Below, piece after piece: positions 1 through 7,688 of a stretch of 64,000 nt of DNA. The DNA is from Methylotenera_A sp049687015 (GTDB lineage: Bacteria; Pseudomonadota; Gammaproteobacteria; Burkholderiales; Methylophilaceae): contig JBAVIP010000078.1 in NCBI GenBank assembly GCA_049687015.1, positions 51,008 through 115,007 on the forward strand, given 5' to 3'. Numbering within the stretch: position 1 is the first letter of the stretch; every line of letters begins with the position of its first letter. The notes beneath the pieces are model-generated. The model searched no databases, was not told the DNA's origin, and saw nothing but the letters and a program-made list of their open reading frames with translations. The translations under genes were made by a program, and so were the position numbers.

Positions 1-75
1 GTTGCCTTCAACAAGAATATCCAGCGCCTCTTGTGGAGACATTTTGTCGCGGTCTAAAAGCGGGTGTTTATACAT
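1..75 (-). CDS. Beta-carbonic anhydrase, N-terminal fragment
   Basis: Only the first 25 codons are inside the window; the gene runs off the left edge. The peptide starts MYKHPLLDRD and continues with a helix of the type SPQEALDILVEGN. This resembles the start of bacterial beta-class carbonic anhydrases, where an EALxxLxEGNxRF helix precedes the zinc site. The zinc-binding Cys/His residues lie outside the window, so the call rests on this short stretch only. An AGGA-type ribosome binding site lies about 8 bases before the ATG. Confidence 0.5.
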   Translation of the reverse strand, partial: MYKHPLLDRDKMSPQEALDILVEGN

Positions 76-153
76 GCTTGATTCCTGTAAAACAATCAGT
101 AAGAATTATACCTGATGGTCATGCTCTATAGCGCTGCCAAACTTTCACAAAAC

Positions 154-179
154 AAAAAAGCCCGCTTACGCGGGCTTTT
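154..179 (-). terminator. Intrinsic terminator of the porin gene
   Basis: A perfect 6-bp GC stem (GCCCGC/GCGGGC, 160-165 with 170-175) with a 4-base loop is followed on the minus strand by six Ts. It lies 25 bases past the porin stop codon. An A-run on the other side gives T-runs on both strands, so it may also act bidirectionally. Confidence 0.85.
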
Positions 180-203
180 ACAATGACAACGATAAATCTT
201 AAA

Positions 204-1694
204 TTAGAACATCCACTGCGCACGCATAATGAGTGCTTTTTCATCGTCCACGCGTTTGTTGTTGACGATTACACCACCAGTTGTTCCACCTATCACGTCA
301 TTAAAGTCTGTTGATACATAGTTCAGCATCAAACGTGTATTAGACGTTGGCAGGAATTTTACGCCAGCAGTCCAAGCATCGGCTTTGGCAAAACCTTTGG
401 CTCTGTTGGCACCAAAAGCAGCATCAGCAGTGCCCACACCTTGGCCTACACCAATGCTATTATAGTCAGAGGCATCAAATTCACTATAACGTAAACCTAT
501 TTCCCATGCGCCGCCAGAGAAGTTAGTCGGGTCAAAGTCATTCTTAGGTTTGATACCGCCAAATGCACCATTTTTGTAGCCTTCTGCATAGCTTTCACCA
601 GTAATCGTCCACAAAGCTTCGGCATACCAGTTGTTAGTGTCTAAGTCATAACTGCGTGTATTGGTTTTAAAGTCGTTATTGGCCTGCAACCATTCTGCTT
701 GCACCTTAAATGGCCCGTAAGCTACCGCACCTTCTACACCCACACGGCTACGGTCTATACTTTTAAATGGTGTATTTGTGAAGGTTGGTGCAGAAAAGAA
801 AGTTGCACCGCGTGCTTCAGTACGCCCATCCACGCCTGCTTTACCTTGTGGCAAATCACCTTGCGAGTAAGCCAAACCGGCATGCAATACCATGTCTCTG
901 TTGTCCATCATCTCGGCAAAGTTAGCCGTGACGCGGCCAATCACATCTTTACCATCTTCACGGATATCACCCTCGGTTGCATTCTGACCTTGGCCATTTG
1001 AAAACGCCAGGGCATAAGTAGTACCCTTAAACGGTGTACCGTGTACCATTGCGCCGATTTCCTTAGCTGGGGCTAACTGGTTAGCAAATGAACGTTCCAT
1101 AAAGTCGATGTTATTAGAGCTGATTTGCTCTTCTAAACTCATTGGCATTTTAAATTGACCGAAACGGAACTGCACGGGCTGCCACCATGCAATATTCAAA
1201 TAACCCACATCCAGTTTAGGTGTGCCAGCAAAGTCACCCACCACTTCAGCTTCGTAATAGTCTTTGAATTTAGCCTTAAAACCTAAGCGTGCACGACGAA
1301 TATCAAAGGTATCTGTTACACCATTGGTATTAGCTATAGAGTTTCCAACGCCTACAGGTGCTGCATTGCTTTTGTTGTCGTTATAGTCGAAATAGCGATA
1401 ATCGGCATGTACGCGGCCATTGATAGAAGCTTTAAACTTGCCATCGCCACTTTCAAAGCTTAAGCCGTCTTTATATTTTGCAGAAACAGCTGATTCTTTT
1501 TTCTTATCAGCGGCTTCTTTTTCGCCTGTGCGGCCTTTCATTAATAGCGCACCTTCTTCTTCGGTTAATATGCCTTTAGCAATAAGAGCATTTAATATAT
1601 CGTCCGTGCTATCAGCCATGGCATTTACGCCAAAGCCTAATAAAGCCGTGCCTGCCAGTGTTGCAGTTACCAAATTACGTAATTTAGAATTCAT
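204..1694 (-). CDS. Phosphate-selective porin, OprP/OprO family
   Basis: A 496-residue outer-membrane porin of the OprO/OprP family (trimeric 16-strand barrels importing phosphate or polyphosphate). Residues 1-27 form a signal peptide ending at AMA. A short helical, lysine-rich segment (about 30-75) precedes the barrel, which begins near KFKASINGRVHADYRYF and ends in a typical C-terminal aromatic strand (MRAQWMF). Alternating hydrophobic and aromatic strands run throughout, for example RFGQFKMPMSLEEQISSNNI. The gene stands alone between terminators. A three-repeat PhoB-box array upstream fits induction by phosphate limitation, as known for OprP. Substrate preference between orthophosphate and polyphosphate cannot be read from the sequence. 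Confidence 0.88.
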   Translation of the reverse strand: MNSKLRNLVTATLAGTALLGFGVNAMADSTDDILNALIAKGILTEEEGALLMKGRTGEKEAADKKKESAVSAKYKDGLSFESGDGKFKASINGRVHADYRYFDYNDNKSNAAPVGVGNSIANTNGVTDTFDIRRARLGFKAKFKDYYEAEVVGDFAGTPKLDVGYLNIAWWQPVQFRFGQFKMPMSLEEQISSNNIDFMERSFANQLAPAKEIGAMVHGTPFKGTTYALAFSNGQGQNATEGDIREDGKDVIGRVTANFAEMMDNRDMVLHAGLAYSQGDLPQGKAGVDGRTEARGATFFSAPTFTNTPFKSIDRSRVGVEGAVAYGPFKVQAEWLQANNDFKTNTRSYDLDTNNWYAEALWTITGESYAEGYKNGAFGGIKPKNDFDPTNFSGGAWEIGLRYSEFDASDYNSIGVGQGVGTADAAFGANRAKGFAKADAWTAGVKFLPTSNTRLMLNYVSTDFNDVIGGTTGGVIVNNKRVDDEKALIMRAQWMF

Positions 1695-1744
1695 AAAAGT
1701 CCCCTGTTGTTTCGTTTAATAAAAATTTTCAACAGGCGAAGTTT

Positions 1745-1773
1745 GAGACATTTATATGACAGATTGATGACAA
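1745..1773 (-). promoter_or_regulatory. PhoB box array of the porin gene
   Basis: On the minus strand the half-sites TTGTCAT (1773-1767), CTGTCAT (1762-1756) and ATGTCTC (1751-1745) follow each other with exactly 4-base spacers, giving the 11-bp period of the PHO box. The array points toward the porin, 51 bases from its start codon. No convincing -10 hexamer is visible at the expected distance, so the exact transcription start is unclear. Confidence 0.8.
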
Positions 1774-1814
1774 AGAACTATTTTGAAACTGAGCTGTTGT
1801 GTTTTTACCACAAT

Positions 1815-1843
1815 AAAAAAGCCGTCGTAAAAGACGGCTTTTT
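1815..1843 (-). terminator. Intrinsic terminator downstream of lysS
   Basis: A 6-bp stem GCCGTC/GACGGC (1821-1826 with 1833-1838) with a 6-base loop has A/T tracts on both sides, so on the minus strand it ends in six Ts. It separates lysS from the porin gene and lies directly next to a REP-like inverted repeat. Confidence 0.8.
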
Positions 1844-1919
1844 GTAGGAGCGATTTTTAAATCGCGAATGCGGTGAATTGAATGTAGATTACTTTCGCGA
1901 TCTAAAGATCGCTCCTACA
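1843..1919. repeat. REP-like pair in inverted orientation (BIME-like)
   Basis: Two related 26-base units face each other: one at 1843-1868 begins TGTAGGAGCGA and ends TCGCGAA; the other at 1894-1919 begins TTCGCGA and ends TCGCTCCTACA. Each is itself partly palindromic (ATCTAAAGAT in the second). The GTAGGAGCGA...TCGCGAA pattern matches the REP sequences mobilised by RAYT transposases in many Proteobacteria. No RAYT gene and no second copy is in this window. It sits between the lysS stop codon and the terminator at 1815-1843. Confidence 0.75.
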
Positions 1920-1922
1920 TCA

Positions 1923-3455
1923 TTAAGCTTCTGGCCGCATATGCGGGAACAGAATCACATCGCGAATACTTGGCGAATCGGTAATGAGCATCACTAGGCG
2001 ATCGATGCCAATGCCGCAGCCACCTGTGGGCGGCATGCCGTATTCCAGTGCGCGGATAAAATCGGCATCGTAGTACATCGCCTCTTGGTCACCAGCTTCT
2101 TTGGCTTTCATCTGCGCGTGGAAGCGTGCGGCCTGATCTTCCGCGTCATTCAGCTCGCTAAAGCCATTCGCCATTTCACGGCCGGTGATAAACAATTCAA
2201 AGCGCTCGGTGATTTCCGGGTTTTTATCCGACGCACGTGCCAAGGGTGAAACCTCAACCGGATAATCGATAATATAAGTCGGCTGCCATAAATGCGCCTC
2301 GGCTGTTTCTTCAAACAGACTCAACTGGAGTGAACCCAGGCCAGCATGTTCGAATACTTTGATACCGCGTTTGTAAAGCTCAACCCGTAAAAACTCTGCA
2401 TCATGCAATTGCGCCAGTGTGTATTCCGGCGCGAATTTTTGTATTGCGCCCACAATCGTCAAACGCTCAAATGGTTTGCTTAAGTCTACCTCGCGTCCAT
2501 CATATTGCAACACAGCAGTCCCACGCGCGGCAATAGCGGCAGCGCGAATGCACTGCTCGGTAAAATCCATCAGCCAGCGGTAATCCGTGTAGGCTGCATA
2601 AAACTCCATCATGGTGAATTCCGGGTTATGGCGAACGCTTAAGCCTTCGTTACGGAAGTTGCGGTTCATTTCAAACACACGCTCAAAACCGCCTACTACA
2701 AGGCGTTTCAAATACAATTCTGGCGCGATACGCATGAACATTTGCATATCCAGCGCATTATGATGCGTGGTAAACGGCTTGGCTGCCGCGCCACCTGGAA
2801 TCGGGTGCAACATGGGCGTTTCGACTTCGAGGAATTCATTTTGAATCATAAAGTTACGAATTGCAGATACCACTTTGCTTCGCGTCACAAACGTCGCACG
2901 CGCTTCTTCAGAGGTAATCAAATCGACATAACGCTGGCGATATTTAACTTCCTGATCTTGCAGCCCATGAAATTTCTCTGGCAAGGGGCGCAATGATTTT
3001 GTCAGCAAACGCAACTCAGTCACTTTTACTGATAACTCACCGGTTTTAGTCTTGAACAAATGGCCACTTGCACCTATAAAATCGCCCAAATCCCAATGCT
3101 TAAATTGTTCGTAGATTTCTTCGCCGACGGCATCGCGCCCAATATAAAGCTGAATGCGGCTGCCTGCGTTATCACCGCTGCCATCTTGAATGGTGGCAAA
3201 GCTCGCCTTGCCCATTACGCGCTTGAGCATCATACGGCCTGCAACTACCACGTTTACTGGCGCCGCTTCAAAGGCTTCATTTTCTTTTTCAGAGTGTGCA
3301 GCCGCTAAATCTGCCGCTTTATGCTGCGGCTTGAAATCATTTGGGAAAGCAACCCCTTCTGAACGAATCGCCTTTAGCTTCTCACGGCGCTCGGCGATGA
3401 CGTGGTTTTCATCTACTAGTTGAACTTCGCTATTTTGTTCGTCACTCACACTCAT
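1923..3455 (-). CDS. lysS: Lysyl-tRNA synthetase, class II
   Basis: A 510-residue cytoplasmic class II aminoacyl-tRNA synthetase that charges tRNA-Lys. An N-terminal OB-fold anticodon-binding domain (about 60-190, with VVVAGRMMLKRVMGKASFA) precedes the catalytic core. Class II motif 2 is visible around EMNRNFRNEGLSVRHNPEF and motif 3 near the C-terminus as GCGIGIDRLVML. Length matches the bacterial family. The start codon overlaps the prfB stop in an ATGA junction (3452-3455), so the two are translationally coupled. The prfB-lysS order is very widely conserved in Proteobacteria. Confidence 0.97.
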   Translation of the reverse strand: MSVSDEQNSEVQLVDENHVIAERREKLKAIRSEGVAFPNDFKPQHKAADLAAAHSEKENEAFEAAPVNVVVAGRMMLKRVMGKASFATIQDGSGDNAGSRIQLYIGRDAVGEEIYEQFKHWDLGDFIGASGHLFKTKTGELSVKVTELRLLTKSLRPLPEKFHGLQDQEVKYRQRYVDLITSEEARATFVTRSKVVSAIRNFMIQNEFLEVETPMLHPIPGGAAAKPFTTHHNALDMQMFMRIAPELYLKRLVVGGFERVFEMNRNFRNEGLSVRHNPEFTMMEFYAAYTDYRWLMDFTEQCIRAAAIAARGTAVLQYDGREVDLSKPFERLTIVGAIQKFAPEYTLAQLHDAEFLRVELYKRGIKVFEHAGLGSLQLSLFEETAEAHLWQPTYIIDYPVEVSPLARASDKNPEITERFELFITGREMANGFSELNDAEDQAARFHAQMKAKEAGDQEAMYYDADFIRALEYGMPPTGGCGIGIDRLVMLITDSPSIRDVILFPHMRPEA

Positions 3456-4556
3456 ACTCCCTGCTTCAAACTTTCTGTAATAAATGGGTCAAGGTCGCCA
3501 TCCAGCACACCTTGGGTATTGCCGATTTCCACGCCGGTACGCAAATCTTTAATGCGCGACTGATCCAGCACATAACTTCTAATCTGGTGACCCCAGCCGA
3601 TATCGGTTTTAGCATCTTCCAGCGCTTGTTTATCTGCGTTTCGTTTGTTTAATTCCAGGTTATATAAAGCGCCTTTCAGCATGTTCATGGCCTCGGCGCG
3701 GTTGCGGTGCTGCGACCTGTCATTCTGGCACTGCACAACGGTATTGGTTGGAATATGCGTGATACGCACAGCGGAATCCGTTTTGTTAATATGCTGGCCA
3801 CCCGCGCCAGAAGCGCGGTAAGTATCGATGCGCAAATCGGCAGGGTTGATGTCGATTTCAATGGAATCATCTACTTCCGGGAATATCTGCACGCTGGCAA
3901 ACGAGGTATGGCGCTTGGCGTTGGAATCAAAGGGGGATTTACGCACTAACCGATGTACGCCATTTTCAGTGCGTAACGTGCCATAGGCATAATCGCCAGA
4001 AACCTTGATTGACGCACCTTTGATGCCAGCCACATCGCCTTCGGATTCTTCCAGCACTTCCACCTTAAAGCCTTTGCGCTCGCAGTAACGCAAATACATG
4101 CGCAACAACATATTGCACCAGTCTTGCGCCTCGGTGCCGCCGCTGCCTGACTGAAACTCGATAAAGCAATTATTGGCATCCATCGGCTGCGAGAACATGC
4201 GCTTAAATTCCATGTCGGCAATCTGTTTCTCCAGTGCTTCAGAATCTGCTGCGACACTCAACAAAGTGTCGTCATCGTTTTCTTCCCGCGCCATCTCAAA
4301 CAGTTCGCGGCTATCATTCAAACTGGCTTCCAGGCCTTGCAGGCTGTGCACCACAAGCTCCAGCTCACGCTTTTCTTTGCCTAGTTTTTGCGCGCTTGAA
4401 GCGTTATCCCAAACCTTGGGATCTTCTAGTAAACCGTTAACCTCTTCTAACTTCTGTAGCTTATTTTCAAAGTCAAAGATACCCCCGAAGGGCAAGATTA
4501 CGCTCGCTTAAATCGCTTAAACGGTTAGAGATAAGATTAAGTTGTTCGGCTTCCAT
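3452..4556 (-). CDS. prfB: Peptide chain release factor 2 (programmed +1 frameshift)
   Basis: RF2 ends translation at UGA and UAA codons. The true start is the ATG at 4556, in another frame from the main ORF. It encodes 27 residues (MEAEQLNLIS...ALRGYL) up to an in-frame TGA at 4475-4473. A +1 shift at CTTTGAC continues into DFENKLQKLEEVN and gives about 367 residues, the normal RF2 length. The RF2 recognition tripeptide SPF occurs in VRKSPFDSNAKRH, and the catalytic GGQ in RASGAGGQHINK. The gene is followed by overlapping lysS. It is autoregulated: low RF2 favours frameshifting and more RF2. Confidence 0.96.
4472..4486 (-). promoter_or_regulatory. prfB programmed frameshift site
   Basis: On the minus strand GGGGGTATCTTTGAC contains the internal Shine-Dalgarno-like G tract three bases before CTT-TGA-C. 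This is the arrangement known from E. coli prfB, where the internal SD and the weak UGAC stop context drive the +1 shift. Confidence 0.93.
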
Positions 4557-4610
4557 GATTGCTGCTGCTTGACTTTAAAAACGAGATTATACCGCAAAGG
4601 CTTGCAGACT

Positions 4611-5021
4611 TTACTTGGATATGGCTTTTACCACTTCACCATCTTCTTTGGTAAAGGTACCGATATCCGGATTTTCCAGAATATCCAGCACAAGCTCGGA
4701 CGGACGGCACAGCTTGACGCCTTTGGCTGTCACCACAATAGGGCGGTTGATTAAATTGGGGTGCTGCATCATGGCTTCAATCAGCATGTCGTCAGACAAA
4801 CTTAAGTCATCAAGCCCAAGCTCAGCATACTGCGTGCCTTTTTCGCGCAATAGCTGGCGCGGGCTGATGCCCATTGTTGAAATTAACTCAACCAGCTTTT
4901 CACGGCTTGGCGGCGTTTTAAGATATTCAATCACCTCAGGCTCTACGCCGCTGGCACGTATCATCGCCAAAGTATTACGTGACGTACCACAGGCCGGATT
5001 ATGATAAATGGTGACGCTCAT
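4611..5021 (-). CDS. arsC: Arsenate reductase, glutaredoxin-dependent
   Basis: A 136-residue thioredoxin-fold protein that reduces arsenate to arsenite. The N-terminus MSVTIYHNPACGTSRNTL carries the catalytic Cys of the R773-type ArsC family (HNPxCGTSRNTL). The Arg-rich anion site is represented by INRPIVVTAKGVKLCRPSE near the C-terminus. Length is typical (about 140). It overlaps the upstream aquaglyceroporin gene by 4 bases (ATGA), so the two form one unit: arsenate is reduced and the arsenite leaves through the channel. No arsR repressor is adjacent. A YffB/Spx-like relative is less likely because the full HNPACGTSRNT motif is present. Confidence 0.9.
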   Translation of the reverse strand: MSVTIYHNPACGTSRNTLAMIRASGVEPEVIEYLKTPPSREKLVELISTMGISPRQLLREKGTQYAELGLDDLSLSDDMLIEAMMQHPNLINRPIVVTAKGVKLCRPSELVLDILENPDIGTFTKEDGEVVKAISK

Positions 5022-5680
5022 TTCGCTTCAACCTTAATTAAAATTGATATTAATAATACCGCAACTAATTGCGCAGAAACAAAACCCGGCACATCGGCAG
5101 GATGGATGCCCACAAAAGTATTGGTCAAGCTTCTGGCCAGTGTGACCGCAGGGTTTGCAAAAAAAGTAGAGGAAGTAAACCAGTATCCCGCAGTGACCGT
5201 CAGCGCTACTAACATTGGGATTTTATCCGGCATCGCCACTTTTTCACTGGCGTACTTTACGCCCAATCGGATGACTGATAACAAAACGAGCGTAGCTACC
5301 AGCTCGCTTACCCAAATGCCAAAACCATGCCTGGGCTTGGTTGAAGCCTGAATCATTGGCATGGAGAACATCACATGTGTTAACCAGACCCCCGAAATGG
5401 CGCCTGTGATTTGCGCTATGATATAGCCGAATAAGGTCTGGACGTTCAGCACCCCAGCGCGCCAGAACATGATGCTGACTACCGGATTGAAATGCGCACC
5501 AGAGATTGGCGCAAGCAAGGTAATCAGCACATACAAGCCGCAGCCCGTGGCGATGCTGTTGCCTAGTAGCGCTACAGCTGCGTTGCCGGCGCCTAATGCT
5601 TCCCCCATGATGCCGGAACCTGTCACGACAGCAAGCAGCAACAAGGTTCCAATGTATTCTGCAATTAATTTGTTTTTCAT
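5018..5680 (-). CDS. aqpS: Aquaglyceroporin, AqpS-type arsenite channel
   Basis: A 220-residue member of the MIP (aquaporin) family with six predicted membrane helices and both half-helix motifs: GAHFNPVVS (first, NPV instead of NPA) and FFANPAVTLARS (second, canonical NPA). The first helix AEYIGTLLLLAVVTGSGIM is typical. In rhizobia and others, AqpS replaces the ArsB pump and lets arsenite leave down its gradient. Translational coupling to arsC supports that role here. The start codon lies inside a PhoB-like half-site array that points the other way, toward pit. Channel selectivity is inferred from context. Confidence 0.82.
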   Translation of the reverse strand: MKNKLIAEYIGTLLLLAVVTGSGIMGEALGAGNAAVALLGNSIATGCGLYVLITLLAPISGAHFNPVVSIMFWRAGVLNVQTLFGYIIAQITGAISGVWLTHVMFSMPMIQASTKPRHGFGIWVSELVATLVLLSVIRLGVKYASEKVAMPDKIPMLVALTVTAGYWFTSSTFFANPAVTLARSLTNTFVGIHPADVPGFVSAQLVAVLLISILIKVEAK

Positions 5681-5702
5681 ATTTTCGTCATATCTATGTC
5701 AT
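5674..5702 (+). promoter_or_regulatory. Probable PhoB box array facing the DUF47-pit operon
   Basis: Three half-sites, TTTTCAT (5674-5680), TCGTCAT (5685-5691) and ATGTCAT (5696-5702), repeat every 11 bp with 4-base spacers and face the DUF47-pit genes. They lie about 165 bases before the first start codon. The first half-site includes the complement of the aqpS ATG. Matches are weaker than at pstS and no good -10 follows at the standard distance. Confidence 0.55.
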
Positions 5703-5866
5703 AATTTTACGATGGGGGATGCACTGAAAAAAGTTGCCGTCCGGGGCAATTATATAACAGGGATATCCGGCTTAAAAAAATTAAATGATTAGCTTTTTGT
5801 TCGCGAATTCAAGCGCGTGCGGTTAAACTAATCGAATAAATAAATAATTCATTTGGGAGAATAAGC

Positions 5867-6523
5867 ATGGCTAATGCTAGATTTGGTCGATTGATGGCAG
5901 CGATTTCACCGCGCAGCGACAATTATTTTGAGCTATTTAACAACCTTGCAGATTGCGCGGTCAGAGGCTCTAAAGTACTTGCATCAATGACCGCTGTTAG
6001 AGATGCCGACAGATTTGACGAGCACTTTGCTGAACTCAGAAAAATCGAATCTGAAGCTGATGAATACACCAAGGAAATTCTGCTTTCCTTACACAAAACC
6101 TTTATCACTCCGTTTGACCGCCGCGAAATTCGCGAACTGGCCATGGCACTAGACGACATCATCGACTATATGGAAGACATTCCACAAAGCGCTAAAATCT
6201 ACGGCCATACCAATTTCACGCCTGAAATGGTGGCATTGGGCCAAATCTTATTACGCGCGTCTGAAAAAGTGCGTGACGCAGTCAATATGCTATCTGACAT
6301 GAAAGATGCGGGGCGCATTCTTCGCACCTGTGAGGAGATCAGTGCGATTGAGGGTGAAGCAGACCACGTCATGCGCGCCGGCATGCATCGCTTGTTTGCT
6401 GAAGAATCCGATGCGCGCACTCTGATCCGCTCAAAAGAACTGTATGACATATTTGAAGAGGCTGTTGATAGCTGTGAAGATGTTGCGGATGTAATTCATG
6501 GCGTTGTATTAGAGCGCATTTAA
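5867..6523 (+). CDS. DUF47 family Pit accessory protein (PhoU-like)
   Basis: A 218-residue all-helical cytoplasmic protein of the DUF47 family (TIGR00153), structurally related to PhoU. It is acidic and rich in E/D, with helices such as ELRKIESEADEYTKEIL and IEGEADHVMRAG; the repeated E-x-E-A-D motifs resemble PhoU metal-binding segments. Genes of this family almost always precede pit and are thought to control the transporter. Here the start of pit follows after 9 bases, so the two are co-transcribed. An AGAATAAGC stretch before the ATG, preceded by GGGAG, serves as ribosome binding site. Confidence 0.88.
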   Translation: MANARFGRLMAAISPRSDNYFELFNNLADCAVRGSKVLASMTAVRDADRFDEHFAELRKIESEADEYTKEILLSLHKTFITPFDRREIRELAMALDDIIDYMEDIPQSAKIYGHTNFTPEMVALGQILLRASEKVRDAVNMLSDMKDAGRILRTCEEISAIEGEADHVMRAGMHRLFAEESDARTLIRSKELYDIFEEAVDSCEDVADVIHGVVLERI

Positions 6524-6532
6524 GGAAACATC

Positions 6533-7534
6533 ATGGATCACGCGATTCTTATAATGGCGCTGCTGGTTCTCGTCGCCCTCATATTTGATTTTATGAATGG
6601 CTTTCACGATGCAGCCAACTCTATTGCACTCATGGTTTCAACGCGTCTGCTCACGCCGCAGGCAGCCGTAGCGTGGGCAGCTTTTTTCAACTTCATTGCG
6701 TTTTTGTTCTTTGGTTTGCATGTAGCTGATACTATCGGCAAAGGCATCATCGATCCTAACATCGTGAACAATGCGGTGATATTTGGCGCCCTCAGCGGGG
6801 CAATCGCATGGAACATCATTACCTGGTGGTTTGGCATTCCATCCTCGTCATCACATGCGCTTATCGGCGGCCTCCTTGGCGCAGGCGTTGCCCACGCCGG
6901 CACAAAAGGCATTGTTATCGGCAGCAAGCTGATCACCACCGGTTTTGCGATTGTGTTATCTCCATTATTCGGAATGCTGCTTGCCCTAATATTGTCTGTC
7001 ATTGTGCTCTGGATGTTTGAAAAATCTTCACCCTATAAAACAGAGAGCCGGTTTAATAAAATGCAGTTTATTTCATCCTCTTTCTTCAGTTTAGGGCATG
7101 GCGCAAACGACGCACAAAAAACAATGGGCATCATCACGGTACTGCTTTTTGCAAACGGTTACCTGCAAGGCGATTTCAATGTACCGTTCTGGGTGGTGAT
7201 TTCATGCCAGATCGCCATGGGTTTAGGCACACTGATGGGCGGATGGCGTATTGTTCGCACGATGGGCATGGGCATTACCAAAGTGCGCCCGACGGGTGCC
7301 TTCTGTGCACAAACGTCCGGCTCTATCGCCTTGTTTTTAGCGACATCTCTCGGTATTCCGGTCTCCACCACACATACCATCACAGGCGCAATCGTAGGGG
7401 TAGGCGTAGCGCGGCGTGCTTCTGCCGTGCGCTGGGGTTTGGCATCACGCATCGTTTGGGCATGGATATTAACTATCCCGTGTGCTGGATTGATTGCAGC
7501 GATTAGCTACCACTTTGGCCGTACTTTCTTATAA
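6533..7534 (+). CDS. pit: Low-affinity inorganic phosphate transporter Pit
   Basis: A 333-residue inner-membrane transporter of the PiT family (PF01384), which imports metal-phosphate complexes using the proton gradient. About ten hydrophobic helices are visible. Both family signatures occur: FDFMNGFHDAANSIA near the N-terminus and FFSLGHGANDAQKTMG in the middle, and the repeat GIPSSSSHALIGGLLGAG is echoed by GIPVSTTHTITGAIVGVG. Length is in the shorter bacterial range. It forms an operon with the DUF47 gene and is closed by a strong terminator. Pit also admits arsenate, which makes the neighbouring arsC-aqpS pair meaningful. Confidence 0.95.
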   Translation: MDHAILIMALLVLVALIFDFMNGFHDAANSIALMVSTRLLTPQAAVAWAAFFNFIAFLFFGLHVADTIGKGIIDPNIVNNAVIFGALSGAIAWNIITWWFGIPSSSSHALIGGLLGAGVAHAGTKGIVIGSKLITTGFAIVLSPLFGMLLALILSVIVLWMFEKSSPYKTESRFNKMQFISSSFFSLGHGANDAQKTMGIITVLLFANGYLQGDFNVPFWVVISCQIAMGLGTLMGGWRIVRTMGMGITKVRPTGAFCAQTSGSIALFLATSLGIPVSTTHTITGAIVGVGVARRASAVRWGLASRIVWAWILTIPCAGLIAAISYHFGRTFL

Positions 7535-7551
7535 CAGTACTAGCTCATCTG

Positions 7552-7578
7552 AAAAGGGTCTCATAGAGACCCTTTTTT
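7552..7578 (+). terminator. Intrinsic terminator of the pit operon
   Basis: A 7-bp perfect stem GGGTCTC/GAGACCC (7556-7562 with 7566-7572), a 3-base loop and six Ts. It separates pit from the pstS promoter. Confidence 0.9.
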
Positions 7579-7586
7579 ATTTAAGA

Positions 7587-7631
7587 AAGTCATCTTTTTG
7601 TCATCAATTTGTCATATTTGAACTCTAATAT
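7587..7631 (+). promoter_or_regulatory. PhoB box array and -10 of the pstS promoter
   Basis: Half-sites AAGTCAT (7587-7593), TTGTCAT (7598-7604) and TTGTCAT (7609-7615) repeat with exactly 11-bp period. Ten bases after the last half-site is TAATAT (7626-7631), a good -10 hexamer. This is the standard architecture of PhoB-activated promoters, where the box replaces the -35. The predicted leader before pstS is about 50 bases. Confidence 0.88.
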
Positions 7632-7688
7632 TCGCATCAGATTAAAAAGCTATTTAACTCAATATAGTTTAACTTTGATGGAGATATT

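Noticed and set aside
4615..5004. Plus-strand ORF opposite arsC
   Set aside because: It is the antisense shadow of arsC. The arsC frame has the full catalytic motif.
7535..7552. tRNA or small RNA genes in intergenic gaps
   Set aside because: No cloverleaf with GTTC-loop and CCA end, and no rRNA-like sequence, was seen in this or any other gap of the window.
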